Source: Cryptomeria japonica (taxonomy: Eukaryota; Streptophyta; Pinopsida; Cupressales; Cupressaceae). From it: a DNA stretch of 64,000 nucleotides. The stretch lies in NCBI RefSeq assembly GCF_030272615.1, contig NC_081414.1:809571069-809635068 (forward strand), read 5' to 3'. Shown piece after piece: positions 1-11,782 of the stretch. Every line of letters begins with the position of its first letter. Position 1 is the first letter of the stretch. A program made the position numbers and the translations under genes. The notes under the pieces are model-generated. The model ran no database searches and was not told the origin of the DNA. It saw only the letters and a list, made by a program, of their open reading frames with translations.

Positions 1-648
1 ATATAGCCATTTTTCTAGCAGTCATGAATGTGGCAAACTGCCCGGCTAGGAAATTTCTTGATGAATGGATTAAAAATGTATGGGTTAAAAGTTTAGGTTT
101 TCATACATCTTTCTGTCGTATGATACAAAGGGGTTTATTTGTTATCTTTTTTAGGGAGGCTAAATCCCAAGCGGCAGTTGTGCAAAAACAATTTTGGGGG
201 ATTGGTAACTATACCTTTAGAGCCCTAAATTGGACCCATGATGCGGTTAATGATGAAATTCTCGTGCTCTCATGCCCTAGGTGGATAGAGATAAAGGATC
301 TTCCTCCTATATTGTGGAATTTCATTCCATAAATTCTCGAGCCAATTGGTAGAGCGATTAGGGTTGATAACCCTCCCAACCTTGTGCCTAATTTAGATGC
401 TCGTGTTTTGGTGTCTGTCGACAAGTGGGGATGTTGAAAGAGAGGTTGATTACTCAGTGGAGGACAATAATAGTGTTGGGGATCCTTCCATGGCTGCTAA
501 CAAAGGATTAACCACCCGACCTAGGCATAAGAGAGGGAGGCCTAAAGGCTCCAAAGGGAAAATTTCCCCCCTCCCTAAGAAGGTTGATGCTAAGGCAGAG
601 TTCCCCAAATGTTTTAGCAATTTTAGGACTGCCAAGAGCTCTGAATAA
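1..648 (+). pseudogene. LINE ORF1 remnant (DUF4283-like, then basic tail)
   Basis: The first 434 bases read in frame 3 as a segment like the DUF4283 domain that begins many plant LINE ORF1 proteins: an RGLFVIFF strand, then a stretch on the Trp-rich theme FRALNWTHD, then LSCPRWIEIKDLPP. A stop at 330-332 interrupts it, and the frame goes on as ILEPIGRAIRVD to a second stop at about 434. The rest continues in frame 1 (397-648) with a basic patch, RGRPKGSKGK, that resembles an AT-hook. ORF1 proteins bind the element RNA. No zinc knuckle is visible. The assignment rests on motif order and on the adjoining ORF2. Confidence 0.6.
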
Positions 649-653
649 ATCTA

Positions 654-1420
654 TTGTTCATGATCATGAAGTGCATCTCTTGGAATATTAGGGGGCTTAA
701 ATCCTCAGACAGGAAACATGTGGTAAAGAGATTTCTCAATCAACATAGGGATGCAAACATTGTGATGCTTCAAGAAGTTAAAGCAGTTAACTTTACTTTA
801 GAAGTAAACTTGAACTTTATCTGGAAAGATGCTTGTCAAATCACCACCAAACATGAGAAAGGCAAAGGGGGTACTATACTGCTTATCAATGCTAAATGGA
901 AGGAGGCTATCATTGAATCTGGTCACTCGCCATGCAATAGAGTCGCATGGGCTACACTTAATCTAGGTAACACCAAAATTGGAGTCTATTCGATATATGC
1001 CTCCAATTATTATAGAGAGAGAGCAGTTATGTGGCAGTCGATTAGCTCTCTTCCAAACATCCCTTGGATTATTGAGGGGATTTTAATATGATTGAATGCC
1101 TTGAGGATAAGGTAGGAGGTGTTAACATGGATTGGAAAGGGAGAGAAAACTTGCATTGGGGCAGGATGAAGAGTAAGAAGAGGCTCTTTGATCCCTTAGA
1201 AGGTCCGAGAAAGGATTACAAGGGGATCTGGTTTACCTGGTGTAACTTTCAGAAGGGCCATAGAAGAATTTATTGCAAACTTGATAGGTTCTATGCCAAT
1301 AAGGACCATTTCTCTTTCATAAAAAATGATAAGGGTGTCTCTATTAATGTTTGTTCATTCTCTCTCTCTCTGACCATCACCCAATTGTCTCTCGGATCTA
1401 CTTAACAGACAGGGTTCCTA
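654..1420 (+). pseudogene. LINE ORF2, AP-type endonuclease domain
   Basis: This is the N-terminal nicking domain of the LINE polyprotein. The chosen start opens with MIMKCISWNIRGL, the SWN motif of the exonuclease-endonuclease-phosphatase fold. The catalytic Glu motif (QEVKA) follows at about residue 40. A one-base shift near 1080 moves the GDFN motif into frame 2 (1076-1087), and the end motif SDHHPI is in frame 1 at about 1369-1386. All landmark motifs are present in the DNA but spread over three frames, so no active enzyme can be made. In an intact element this domain cuts the target DNA to prime reverse transcription. Confidence 0.82.
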
Positions 1421-1571
1421 TTAAGATTATAAAGCAAGACAAGTTCATTCTAAACACCAAATTGTTGGAGGACCAAGATGTGCTTACTGCTGTGTACATG
1501 ATTAGGCAGATCAACAAATGGAGCAATGGCCCTAATTCAAGCATTGATAGATGGAATAGGAATGTTAGCAG

Positions 1572-3634
1572 TTGGCAAATCTACTCAGTACACTTGGTAG
1601 GAAGAAAGCTAAGGACAACATGAGTATTGAGAAGAAGTTGATTGATGCTCTCCAGAAGATAGAGGATTTGGCCCAAAGAGATCCTTTCAATATCATTTAT
1701 ACTCAAGCAATGGCCCAATCCAAAGATAGGCTTAGAAACCTGCAACAAATCAAAATTGAAGGTGCCAAAAACAGGGCAAGATTGGATTGGTTGAAGCAAG
1801 GTGACAAAGGCTCTAAATTCTTTTTTAATATGTTAAAGCAAAAGGAATGCAGGGAGAGGATATATAGACTGTGGGTTGATGGAAGGGAGATCATGGATAT
1901 TGAAGGGATTAAGAATGAGTTTCTACTTTTTTATAAAGGATTTTTTGCCTCTAAAGATAGCCCTACCTCCACTTCTCTTAGGGAGTTTTGCAAGAGTTTG
2001 ATACTGAACCTTATTGCTGATGAGGATGCCCTTGCTCTCAAGAAGCCCATCTCTATTGGGGAAATCAAGAGTGTCATTGGTGCCCTAAATAATGGCAAGG
2101 CTCCAGGACCAGATGGTCTTCCCATTGAATTTTATAAGGCTAACTTAGAATGGATTTGTGAGGACATGCTTTCCGTCTACAAGGAAGCCATTGAGGAAGG
2201 TTCTCTTGGTCCTAATATAAATAAAGGAACCATCAAACTCCTTCCCAAGGATGGGGATAAATCCCTGATTAAGAATTGGAGGCCTATTACTCTTCTCAAT
2301 GTCTCATACAAGATTCTTGCTAAGATTCTAGCACGCAGACTCATTGATATCCTTCGCGGGTTCATTTGTCCTACTCAAACTGGATTTATTAAAGGGAGGT
2401 ACATTTAGAAAATCTTATTACTAGCTGGGAAGCTATGGAATGGGCTAAAACCTCTAATCAAAATATTGCCATGCTCCTGCTGGATTTTGAGAAGGCCTAT
2501 GACCGGGTGGAGTGGGCATTCATTATCATGATGCTGGAGGCCTTCGGTTTCCCGAAGGAATTTTGTCAACTAGTTCAGATATTGCTTAAGGATGCTTCTA
2601 CCCAATTGGATATCAATGGTTCTATTACTAATGCCTTCAACCTAGGGAGGTCTACTAGACAAGGATGCCATCTAGCTCCTGCCTTATTTGTCATCGCTTC
2701 AGATGTGATTTCCTATTTGTTGAGAGATGAGAGACTCTCGCCGAGGGTCAAAGGAATCAGTCTTCCTAACAACACTGATTTGTTGAACATCCAATTTGTT
2801 GACAACGCTGCTTTATTTCTTGAACTAAATGAAGGAAACATGGAATCCCTAACTAATAAGCTCAGGATTTTTGGTGAAGCCTCTGAGGCTAAGATATCTC
2901 AATCTAAGTCCATTCTATTGGGTTGGCTGGAGAACCCCCCTGATTGGCTTAGCAAGTTTGGTTATCAATGGGGAGGGCCATACAAACAGATCAGATATTT
3001 GGGCATACCCTTCTCTGTTTCTCCTTGTCTTAAGGATATGTGGCTTTGGGTCAAGAGCAAATTAGACACTAAATTAAATAAGCGGAATAGACACTATTTA
3101 TCTCTCGCAGGTACAATTCAAGTTTGTCAAAAGATCTTGTCTTCATACAGCATATACCATGCTTCGATATGGATGTTTAGTAATTACCAAGTGAATGATA
3201 TTCAGAAGTGCATTCAGCAATTCCTATGGTCGGATGGGAGAGGCAATAAGAAGAGGCATTCAGTCATGGGAGTGGTGTTGCAAGGATAAAGAGGTTGGGG
3301 GCTTAGGCCTGAAGGACCTTAAATTGCAAGGTATCGCCCTAGCTGCTAAATGGATTTTTCATGCGCTGCATGGTGGAGAGCCATGGAAAGTGCTTGTCAT
3401 GAACAATATCAGATTGGCGGTACCCAGGCAAGCCAAGGCTTGGATGTCGCTTCCCCTTTGTGACTTGGTTGTTGGATCCTTCCCTATCTCTACCCCAGGC
3501 TCCCTTGTATTCAAAGCTATTTGGAAAGCTTGGGAGGCTGTTAGGAATTGGATCTCCAATTGTAAGGTCAGCAGTAATGATTTGGTTTGCACACATAACA
3601 CAGTGATACCATGGGAAAACCTCCCTCTTGGAGG
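1572..3634 (+). pseudogene. LINE ORF2, reverse transcriptase and downstream region
   Basis: The segment reads as a non-LTR reverse transcriptase. It shows APGPDGLPIEFYK, NWRPITLLNVSYKILAK and TGFIKGRYI in frame 3 (to 2408). After a one-base shift it shows LLLDFEKAYDRVEW, STRQGCHLAPALF and the catalytic box in frame 2 (2435-3289). The canonical YADD box reads FVDN (about 2799-2810), so a catalytic Asp is lost. A further shift at about 3245 puts WCCKDKEVGGLGLKDL in frame 3, which runs to the LTR-like insertion at 3635. Family and order are clear. The copy is inactive by frameshifts and by the active-site change. Confidence 0.88.
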
Positions 3635-4327
3635 TGAAAAAACCCAGCAAGAATATCTCAGATCCAATATATATTAAGGGCACAACCAAACTACAAATTA
3701 GCCCAGCTAGGGCACAACAAATGATCACCAAAGTACACACTTATCTGCAACTCTGATCAGATCTGAATATGAACTAAATTCCCAAAATGTCATACACTGA
3801 TCTTGGATGATGTTTGCTGGCTGAGGATAGCAGATTCAGCAGGCATCACATACTTAGGAGATGATTTACCTTGCCTAGAGTAAGCTCACTCAAGGTAGAA
3901 TAAATTTGGTTCTCCAAGTAGGCTAAATTCGCTCAATGATGAAGTGATCAGGTTCGCTGCTAGGTGTGATCAGATTCGCTCCTGTAGATGTCTTGATTAG
4001 TGCAGATCGCATAAGGCAGAGAGATGATTGATTATGAATTGATTGTGACTACAAGTCACCTTGTACTTATATGAAACATACCTTTAATTTTCTTGGTCGG
4101 CCTAATACATAATTGGCGCCAAGGTACAAGTTCAATTTGCAAATTACATTTGAATTAGGTCTTACCTCATAGCAAGTTACAAGTTACATTTAGATCATAC
4201 GCCCAAATAGGGCCTGCCCTATATTGAATATAGCCGTTGAGATAAATATCAAGGCCAATAGGCCACTTGATATTTGTGTAGTAGGTCGGCCCCCAGAAGG
4301 GATCCGACCTAGCTACAAAAACCAACA
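3635..4327 (-). mobile_element. LTR-like insertion (probable solo LTR) inside the LINE
   Basis: This 693-bp block has no coding match and interrupts the LINE C-terminal region: ENLPLGG precedes it and GKPLALVQGCSAKGW resumes after it. Its ends are TG and CA, and the flanks are GAGG on the left and AAGG on the right, so a four-base near-match may be a decayed target duplication. On the minus strand it begins TGTTGGTTTTTG and contains a TATA-like CATATAAGTACAAGG, fitting an LTR in minus orientation. Boundaries are approximate and the class is unknown. Confidence 0.5.
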
Positions 4328-4331
4328 AAGG

Positions 4332-4518
4332 CAAACCCCTTGCACTTGTTCAAGGTTGCTCGGCTAAGGGCTGGGCTAATGAAGGTATATGTTGTTTTAA
4401 AGATATTATATTAAATGATCACCTTATTTCTTGGAATGAGCTTCCTCAAAAGTTTGAATTGCCTGCATCTAACTGGAGGACTTATTCCATTCTTCGAGAA
4501 GCCTGTAACATTTTGTAG
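4332..4518 (+). pseudogene. LINE ORF2 C-terminal piece after the insertion
   Basis: The translation GKPLALVQGC, then NEGICCFKDIILNDHLISW and ELPASNWRTYSILREAC continues the LINE protein interrupted at 3634. It matches the region after the RT in plant LINE ORF2 proteins. It ends at a stop at 4516-4518. Rejoining on both sides of the insert shows that the LTR-like block arrived after the LINE. Confidence 0.65.
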
Positions 4519-4756
4519 CTTCGTAAAAGATGCAACACTATAAGCCTAAATCTATTTACCCCACCCACCCTCTTCAGCATAGACATTTGAGAGGAGAACA
4601 TAAGTTTTGGCATATTTAGGATCTAGCTCAAAGATAAGAGTTGATGTAAATACTCCTAATGTTATATTCTTATGTGGTCTACAAACACCAAGAAAACATT
4701 TCCATGCACCAACCACAGATTTGAATTGGTATCATCCTAGCTTCACTGTACACTAC
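4519..4756. other. Unassigned sequence between LINE and solo LTR
   Basis: I see no recognisable domain here. A short plus-strand open frame (from 4607) runs into the following LTR and is not convincing as a gene. The segment may be LINE 3' untranslated sequence or older repeat DNA. It carries the left copy of the ACTAC target duplication (4752-4756) of the next element. Confidence 0.4.
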
Positions 4757-5200
4757 TGTTGTGACGTTTTCACACATCGCCCCATTGCAAATGGGGACCC
4801 ATGTTTTTTGCTCGTTTTGCTCGTTTTCGCTTTGCTTTTTCTAGGGTTTTGTTAGTTTGTTAGTTGTCTGGATTTAGGGTCAAGCCTTAGGGTTTTAATT
4901 ACCGTCTTTTCGGACCAAAATCCAGTCAGTTTTGGGAGCTTTTTGAATTTCCTTTTCTAGAATGCAAATTTTGAATGCAATGAATTCGCCAGAATGGTCT
5001 AATTTTCAATTGGAATGTTGATGCAGAGCTTAAATTTGTCTAAGTGTTGAAGATGAAATGTGAATTTTTGTCCAATTGAATATTTTTGACCAAATTTTGA
5101 CTTTTTTGAATTTTGATCCTAGGCATTTCAAATGATTTGTTTTCGCCTTGTGAAGTGATAAAATGTGTAAAATCATGATATTTTGACCTGTAGGAGCAAA

Positions 5201-6755
5201 ATCGCTCCTGTCCCTCAGTGAAGGACGGGAGCTCGTTTTCAAATATCTTACTATTCCTGCAGGGTCAAGATGAATTACGAATTGGAAGTGATGGAGAAAG
5301 GCGAGATCTTTCCATTGAATATAAATTGAAGATTTTCATGAGCACAGAAATGCCTCCAGGAGCAAAATCGCTCCTGTCCCTCAGTGAAGGACCGGAGCTT
5401 AAAATCAAATATTGCTTTGTCCTTGCAGGATTTTAACATCTTGACGATGTGAAAAGGTCCAAAGAGGTACATTTTATCAAATGAATATAACTTGAAGTGC
5501 TGTCGGGGAGATCACATGGATAAGCAAGTCCGGCTTGAGTGAGGTCCTGATCCTGAAATTTGACTAAGTCTGGAATGTCCTGACCCTGAAATTTGACTAA
5601 GTTTGGAAACTGAAAAACCTCCAAAAACTAGATTTTGCAATATAACTCCTGGAGGTCTGAAACCACTCTCAAACATCCTGAAAGTATATATGGAATATAA
5701 CTTAAAGTATAAGAAAGAAGAAACATAGAAGGAAATGTCACTTATACTTAAATGTTATGTTCCATTAAAATTGTCCTGATCGAGAGTGCGAAAAGTCAAA
5801 TTCCGCTCGTGTCCTTCTCCAAGGGTCCAGAGCGAAATGCGCTCCTGTCCCTCTCCAAGGGACCAAGGCGAATCGCTCGTGTCCCTCACCAAGGGTCCAA
5901 AGCAAAAATGCTTAGTTGAGCCATTCCTGACCTTGTTTGGACGAATCGAGACATCAAAGGCATGGTGAAGGACGAAATGAGCATGATAGAACATCCAGAC
6001 TTGATCAAAAACAATGAAATGATGAAGTTCTTGCCTAGAGGGTCAATTTCGCTCCTGTCCCTCACTGAAGGACCAGAGCGATATCTACAGAATGGCATAA
6101 ATTTCAAAGGACAAACAAGTTTCGAGCAACCAAGAGGGTCGAAAGGACATCATTTCACGTAATGAAGATGATTGCAAGTTGGTAAAAACAAGAACAAGCA
6201 CATAATGATGAACTTCGCTCCTGTCCCTCAGGAAGGGACCAGAGCGATATTAGGTATATTGATCAACTCATGCAAGAATCATGTAAGGTCAAGGTTTTGC
6301 AAGGTCTTAGAGGGTCCATGGAGTCTTTTGAAGGTGATACACGAAGATTTCAAACGTAAAATGATCATCAAGTTGAACATAGAGACCATATCGCTCCTGT
6401 CCCTCTCCAAGGGACAAGGGCGATGATCCCTTTAAACGTCCAAACACCTCATGCAAACAAATGGAACAAGCGCAAAAGGAACGAACAAGGATGTTACTCA
6501 CTTTACAATGAAAGAATGAGGTCGAAGATGCATAGTGAACGTGAAAATATGAAGATCGCTCCTGTCCTTTGGACAAGGACCAGGGCGATGAACACTCAAA
6601 GGCACTTAAGCACACATGCAAAGCAATCAAATTCGAAGAGCCTAACAAAATGATCAATTTTTGAATGTGGAGATGAAGGAGTTGAACGTTGAAGTTGCAA
6701 GAATTATGACAAAATCATGGATCGCTCCTGTCCCTCTCCAAGGGACCAGGGCGAT
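5201..6755. repeat. Ten dispersed copies of a ~34-bp GGACC/GGTCC-type hairpin
   Basis: A near-palindromic unit recurs ten times at uneven spacing: about 5201, 5367, 5803, 5839, 5872, 6048, 6213, 6389, 6554 and 6720. Its arms are ATCGCTCCTGTCCCT and AGGGACCAGGGCGAT, around a 2-6 base centre (CTCC or similar). Copies at 5803-5903 are almost in tandem; the others are separated by 130-350 bp of unlike sequence. Paired changes on the two arms are common but not universal. The regular inverted symmetry suggests selection or copying at RNA or DNA structure level. Function is unknown. Confidence 0.85.
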
Positions 6756-7081
6756 GAGGTACGTCCACTTCATTTTCATATTTTTGGCGCCAAATAAACA
6801 TTTCAAATTTTCCTTAAATGCCAAAATCGATAAATTTTGAAAATCCTATTAAATTAGCATTTAATATAGCATTGATCATTTATTAATTATTTTGCCTTTA
6901 TTAAAAATCGAAATTTTACAAATTAAAAAACGTTGGCAAATAATTAATTAAGTTTTTTAATAAAAATTGAGTGGAGCGCTTGATATTTATTTGTTTATTT
7001 TACCAAAAGTCGGCCTTTTACTTTATTTTAAATTCGCTTTTAATTACAAAGTCGGCCTAGTAGTAATTAAGGTGTGAGCGC

Positions 7082-7088
7082 TATAAAG
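7082..7088 (+). promoter_or_regulatory. TATA-like box inside the long solo LTR (upstream)
   Basis: TATAAAG follows a GC-rich stretch and precedes a pyrimidine-rich segment, as expected of a plant pol II core promoter in an LTR. It lies about 330 bp after the last hairpin copy. No transcript evidence is available. Confidence 0.35.
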
Positions 7089-8063
7089 GGAGGGTGAAAG
7101 ATTTCATTTTTACATCACCTTTTTATCATTCAAATGCGATCAAAGGGAGAAGTGCGAAGTTGTATTCAAAGATGGCGAAATTGCTAACTTGAAGAGGAGA
7201 TCACGTCCAAGACTTGAAGGGTGGCGAAGTTGATAAGAGGAATGTTCTTTTGAAGATCACGTCGAAGCCATCAAATTTTGATTTTTGCCTAGGCAAATTC
7301 TTTGTTTTGCATGTTAGAATTAAGCTCTCAAAAGAGGTATGGCGATGTGATCCCTTGTTTTGAATTTTGATCGTCATTGCCTTAAGCTTGAATTTTGAAT
7401 TTTGTTTTTCCTAAGCTCAGTCGTTTTTTAGGAAATAATAACTCAAGGATTTATTATGAAGTTTCCTAAAAAATTAATTTAATCTATGCTATTCATTGCA
7501 AAATCATGTTACTAATTTTGAAATGTTGTGTAGGCATCGAATGAAGATCTCTTCAAGGAAAATCAAGCCGGATCAAGGACGGTCTTCGCCAGGACATGGG
7601 CAACCTCTTTCAATCCAACGTTCCAAGGCGAGGTACATCATCATCCTGCACATCAAGGACACAAGGAGTTAGAACAAGGGCTCGTTGAAGAAGCAAATAA
7701 TTCCAGATGAATTAATTAAAGCAAGCTTCTCAACAACATCAAGTTGAATATCTACCAAGTTACAAGTGTCAAATGAGGTGGCGTCCTAGTCATCATTTCT
7801 CCAATCAGTGAGGTCCACCTCAGCATGTCCAGATTCAATGTACTTAACTCATGGAAGGTGGCACAAACTCCGATGTACCTACCCCGGCTATCCATTGGTC
7901 GATTTTTCTAGAAGGGACATGTGTCCAAGCAATACAATTTTGTCATTGGTCGAGCATTAAATGTTATGTAATGGTTGTAACAAACCCTAATTAGGGTTTT
8001 CATTGTTGAATCTTGGCCATTGATCTTGAATTGATCTAAGCCATCAAATTGTATTGTGGGCAC

Positions 8064-8070
8064 TATATAA
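8064..8070 (+). promoter_or_regulatory. Second TATA-like box inside the long solo LTR
   Basis: TATATAA in the context GCACTATATAAGCCC matches a typical plant TATA box. A start site would fall about 30 bp downstream, leaving roughly 800 bp of R/U5. Which of the two boxes was used cannot be told. Confidence 0.4.
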
Positions 8071-8916
8071 GCCCAGACATTTCATTTTGTAAAAATTAAT
8101 TAGAGAGAATTAGAGAGAGATAGTATAGAAATAGTTGAAAGTAGTTAGTAGATAGAGAGTAGAATAGGAGGACAAGGCAAGAAATTGTTGCCATTGATTG
8201 TAAACAAATTCCATTTTCATTGAAGTAATGGTGAAATATGTCGTTTCTTGCAATTTGCATGGTTTCTTGTTGAGTCTTCAATCCTAGATGGTAAATGATT
8301 AGATGAATGGAGGAAATGTGCTTGATTGATGGTGAAATTCGTATATCCATACTACTAGCAGTTTGTTGATTGCAGACTTGCCTTGCGTAGTCAACTGGAA
8401 TCGTTCAGCTCAAGCTCAATTTCAATTTGTCGCTTCTTCATTGATATGCATCAACTTGGATGGTATCTATGCCTGCGGTGATGATTTGAACATCATAAAG
8501 CTTCCCATAGAAGATCGCACTAGTCTTGTGTAGATGTTCCATTGATGTCAAAACAAGACCTAGTTAGAGTTTCATCAAAAATCAATCATTGCTCCTACAT
8601 TCTTAGTATTAGGATTAGATCCTCTCTTCGCCCTTATCCTTTTTCCATTTTTTTAATCTAAGTTAGTAAGAGCCTATGTCCAGCAAAGCAGATCGGAAGT
8701 TCAATGTAAGTCCCCTTGTGATTCCAGCAAATCACATCATACCACTGGAGCTTGTCCACACGTAGAGACCCTACATCAAAGAACCTTGGAGTCTACCTAA
8801 CTGATCCTTTACGTGAATCTTCAGCAGTTAGAGACTATTTTCTCAAGAGAGGATAAGGTACCCTTGGGTATTTTATTCTGTGTTAGGCTGTGTACAAAAT
8901 ACACGTCAACAACTAC

Positions 8917-9106
8917 CAACAACACCTGCCATCACCTAATATAACTTGCAACTACAACTTACCCCCGACATTGTTACAAATCTCAAATTTATTGCAAATG
9001 GGAGGGACTCCAGTTACATCACAGTTCTTGTTTATCAACAAAAATTGACATCTCTTTCTTCACCCCTACAAGTGCCCTCATTCTGACAAAACTCGAAGAG
9101 CTTTAT
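8917..9106. other. Unassigned short spacer
   Basis: This is the continuation of the sequence into which the 4,155-bp LTR inserted. I see no gene or repeat structure in it. Confidence 0.4.
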
Positions 9107-9446
9107 TGATGCAGACACTTAGCTCTACACAACCCTATTCAATAGACTTATACGACATAAGTTTCAGAGGAGAAAGAAATATTATGAGTATCGAATTGCA
9201 CAGGAAAATACTCAGAATCCTTATATTTACAAATAAAGGGCTTACAAAACTCTCTATACAAAAGAGACGCACAGCCAATCCATCCTCTATTCCCTTCCTA
9301 CTAAATCATAACATATCCTACTTCTAACCATAGTTACCATCTCCTAATTTAACCCCCAAACTCTCTACTTTTGGAGTACGTAACTGTTGTTTCCCTAAAA
9401 GTTCAATTCAGCAGTCTTCCTGATTGTAAGGAGTCAATTTGCATCA
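9107..9446 (-). repeat. Element E 3' LTR
   Basis: TG...CA ends with a six-base inverted repeat TGATGC/GCATCA. It shares its outer ~180 bp with 12065-12240. The sequence after it on the minus-strand upstream side is purine rich (AAAAGAAGGCTAGAT), a weak polypurine tract. Confidence 0.6.
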
Positions 9447-9598
9447 ATCTAGCCTTCTTTTAAAATTTTGAACCTCTCAGTTCAAAGTTTATTTACATAA
9501 AAGCAAACTTCAACAAATTAAAACATTAAGAATCTTAACGACTTAACTATTACATATTTTTTTGGTGATGTAGGATTGCTTTTTATCCTAGGATGCTA

Positions 9599-10961
9599 CT
9601 ACATCAAACATAAGAGGTTAGAATAGATGATAGAACCATCCTTTTGACTTGAAGAACCAAGCCACAGCATTCTCTTCCACCAGATTTGGTATCTCTTCAA
9701 ATCGTCACATTTTTTCTTTTTTCGCTTCCTTGTTGGAATAGAGACCTCCTCCTTTGTCAATTGGTCTTCTTCCTCTTTTCCCAAGTCCTTGAAGGCTTCA
9801 GTGTTCTGCTCCACTAAAAATCATCATTGCTCTTTACACCACTTGTATCACCTACATATAAATCATTTAAAACAGAAATAAAGTTAAGGGGATACAAATT
9901 TCCCATAAGTCCTTCTTCCTCCACATTATGCCATTTAGGCATGCTTTCAAGTACTTTCGTTATGAGGTCTTTGTTTCTTGACTTTGCATGATGTTGTTCA
10001 CAAGTCAACTCCTTTTCTTCATTGTCCTCTTTTGCTGCAAAACAAAGACTTGTGCTTTATTTCTTTCCTCAATCACCCTTGTTCTTTCTTTAGGAAAATG
10101 ACAATATTCTAGTCTTTCTTCCCCACTAATGGGATTCTCTAGACCTTCATCTAGCTGTTTTCAGCAAGTTGTGTTCTCTAAAAATATTAAATCTTCATCA
10201 CATATGGGCCCCCAACGATCTCCATTTCTGCTGTAGCTTCCTCTCCAAGGTGGACTGCCTCCCCGGCCACAACAATTTGGGACTCTTCTTGTGATAGGTT
10301 GCATTCTTTCTCATTGCAGTCTTCCAACTCTTCTCATTCTGCATTGTAATCTTCAATGCCTTCCCCTTATTAGGGGTAACACAACTCAAAAGCTCCATCA
10401 AACTCAACTATTTCTACATCTTCATCCCATTCAACTATTACTACTCTCTGTGACTCTAGGAAGATCTCACATAAAGGTCTTTTATCCATTGATATTTGTG
10501 CCAACTCTTCAATAGATTCTATCTTTCCTTTTCCAACAACTCCACTACTTGTCTAGTCCTTGACTCAATGACTTTCCTCTCTGAGAATGGCTCTTGCCCA
10601 CAAGGTCAATAATTTTTCTCACCATTCTTTTTCACCTTCTCATAACTCTTCAACACCTTTGCTATAGATTTATTTTTCTTTGGCTTCTTGTTGTTACATG
10701 CCTCATAATCTTCCAACATGCACCATAACTCCTCCAACCCAAACTCAATTGTTGCAACTCCTTTTACTGGTCCCTTGTTAGCTTCTTCCGCTGTCTTTGT
10801 CTTACTCTTTCTTCCAACTTGGTTAGCCTCTTCTTCACATCATAATATAACTCCATAATTATCTCTTCAGCCCCAAAACAGAGCTGCAACTCTCTTCTCC
10901 ACTTTCCTTTGGAATGAACAAATAATTGACCATTTATCAACATTCTAATATTATTCTTCAT
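9599..10961 (-). pseudogene. Decayed internal coding of element E, unrecognised
   Basis: Minus-strand fragments at 10961-10764, 10407-10198, 10008-9814 and 9814-9599 are Lys/Glu-rich and broken by stops and shifts. The 10961-10764 piece has the look of a coiled coil (KKRLTKLEERVRQRQRKK). I cannot match any of them to gag, protease, reverse transcriptase, RNase H or integrase. They may be remains of a gag-like gene; that is a guess from position between polypurine and primer-site ends. Confidence 0.35.
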
Positions 10962-11782
10962 CCCTTTGAAAAAATTAACACAAGTTCAGAAGACACAACT
11001 GCAAGTTAATGCCCCAAAACCAATAATCAAATACACAACTACAACTATATCTTATCTTGATGAGCTTTACCACATTTTCCCTATCCACAATATCAATAAG
11101 TAACGTCTTCCTACACAAAACAAAACTTGCTCACCTCATCCTATAATTTCTCCTACCTCATTCTTGATCAGGAACACTTTGAGAATGTGGAAGCTTCACT
11201 TGAATAGCTATCATCAGCAACCATCACATTCCTCTACAGACAATACTTAGAAGAAGAACACTCTAACTTGCAACAAATATACAGCAAATAACACTTGTTT
11301 TCTGGAACTAGCCCTTGTCTGCACATCTACTCTCCTTTCCTCTGTTAAAGAAGCAAGGGAATCCTCCTCAATTACCATATTGCCTCCGATGCACATTCTT
11401 CATCTGCTGCTTGGTGAACTTCTGCCCTGGGTTCCTGTAGTTCATTTGTCTTACAATGTGCCAGACTCTCTAACAATTTCAACAACAGATATCCCCTCTG
11501 CAAATGGTCTCTCTCTAAGCGATTATATAATAAACCTGTGTTAGTTCCTTCTATCCTCCTTGAATAATTTTAATCTCTCTTTTAGAGAGAGTTTCCATTA
11601 GAAATTCCTTCGTCTTTGTTTTAATAAGATTAAAATGAAGGGCAACACAAGCTGGACACATCCCTCAAGCCCTGCCACGTTTTCATCAATCATCAATCAC
11701 AAATAGTACTTCCTTCTTCTCTTGCCAATCACACAACCAGACTTCTTATGCTCAAAATAGCTACATCAGTAGAAAGATTTTA

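Larger units (their letters stand above)
1..4620 (+). mobile_element. L1-type LINE, broken and 5'-incomplete
   Basis: A non-LTR retrotransposon lies on the plus strand in the normal order: tail of ORF1, AP-type endonuclease, reverse transcriptase, C-terminal region. The 5' end is outside the window. The reading frame changes at about 1080, 1350-1570, 2405 and 3245, and there are several stops, so it is dead. An LTR-like insert (3635-4327) splits the C-terminal region, and the same protein resumes after it. I see no poly-A tail or target duplication. The 3' limit near 4620 is uncertain because recognisable coding ends at about 4520. Confidence 0.85.
4757..8911 (+). mobile_element. Very long solo LTR (4,155 bp) with perfect target duplication
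   Basis: The block begins TGTTGTGACGTTTTC and ends ACACGTCAACA, so it has TG...CA ends with a TGTTG/CAACA terminal inverted repeat. It is flanked by identical 5-bp copies of ACTAC (4752-4756 and 8912-8916), the mark of LTR-element integration. I find no second copy of its ends inside, no primer site, no polypurine tract and no gag or pol coding. It therefore fits a solo LTR left by recombination between two LTRs. Its length is extreme for an LTR. It contains the hairpin array at 5201-6755 and two TATA-like boxes. Plus orientation is inferred from those boxes. A gypsy-type origin is likely but not shown. Confidence 0.8.

Noticed and set aside
4607-4855. Short plus-strand gene after the LINE
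   Set aside because: The frame crosses the left edge of the solo LTR at 4757, so its second half is unrelated sequence.
5201-6755. CRISPR-like array of repeats
   Set aside because: Spacing is irregular (0-350 bp), units are themselves palindromic, and the setting is a plant LTR; a CRISPR array has uniform spacers.
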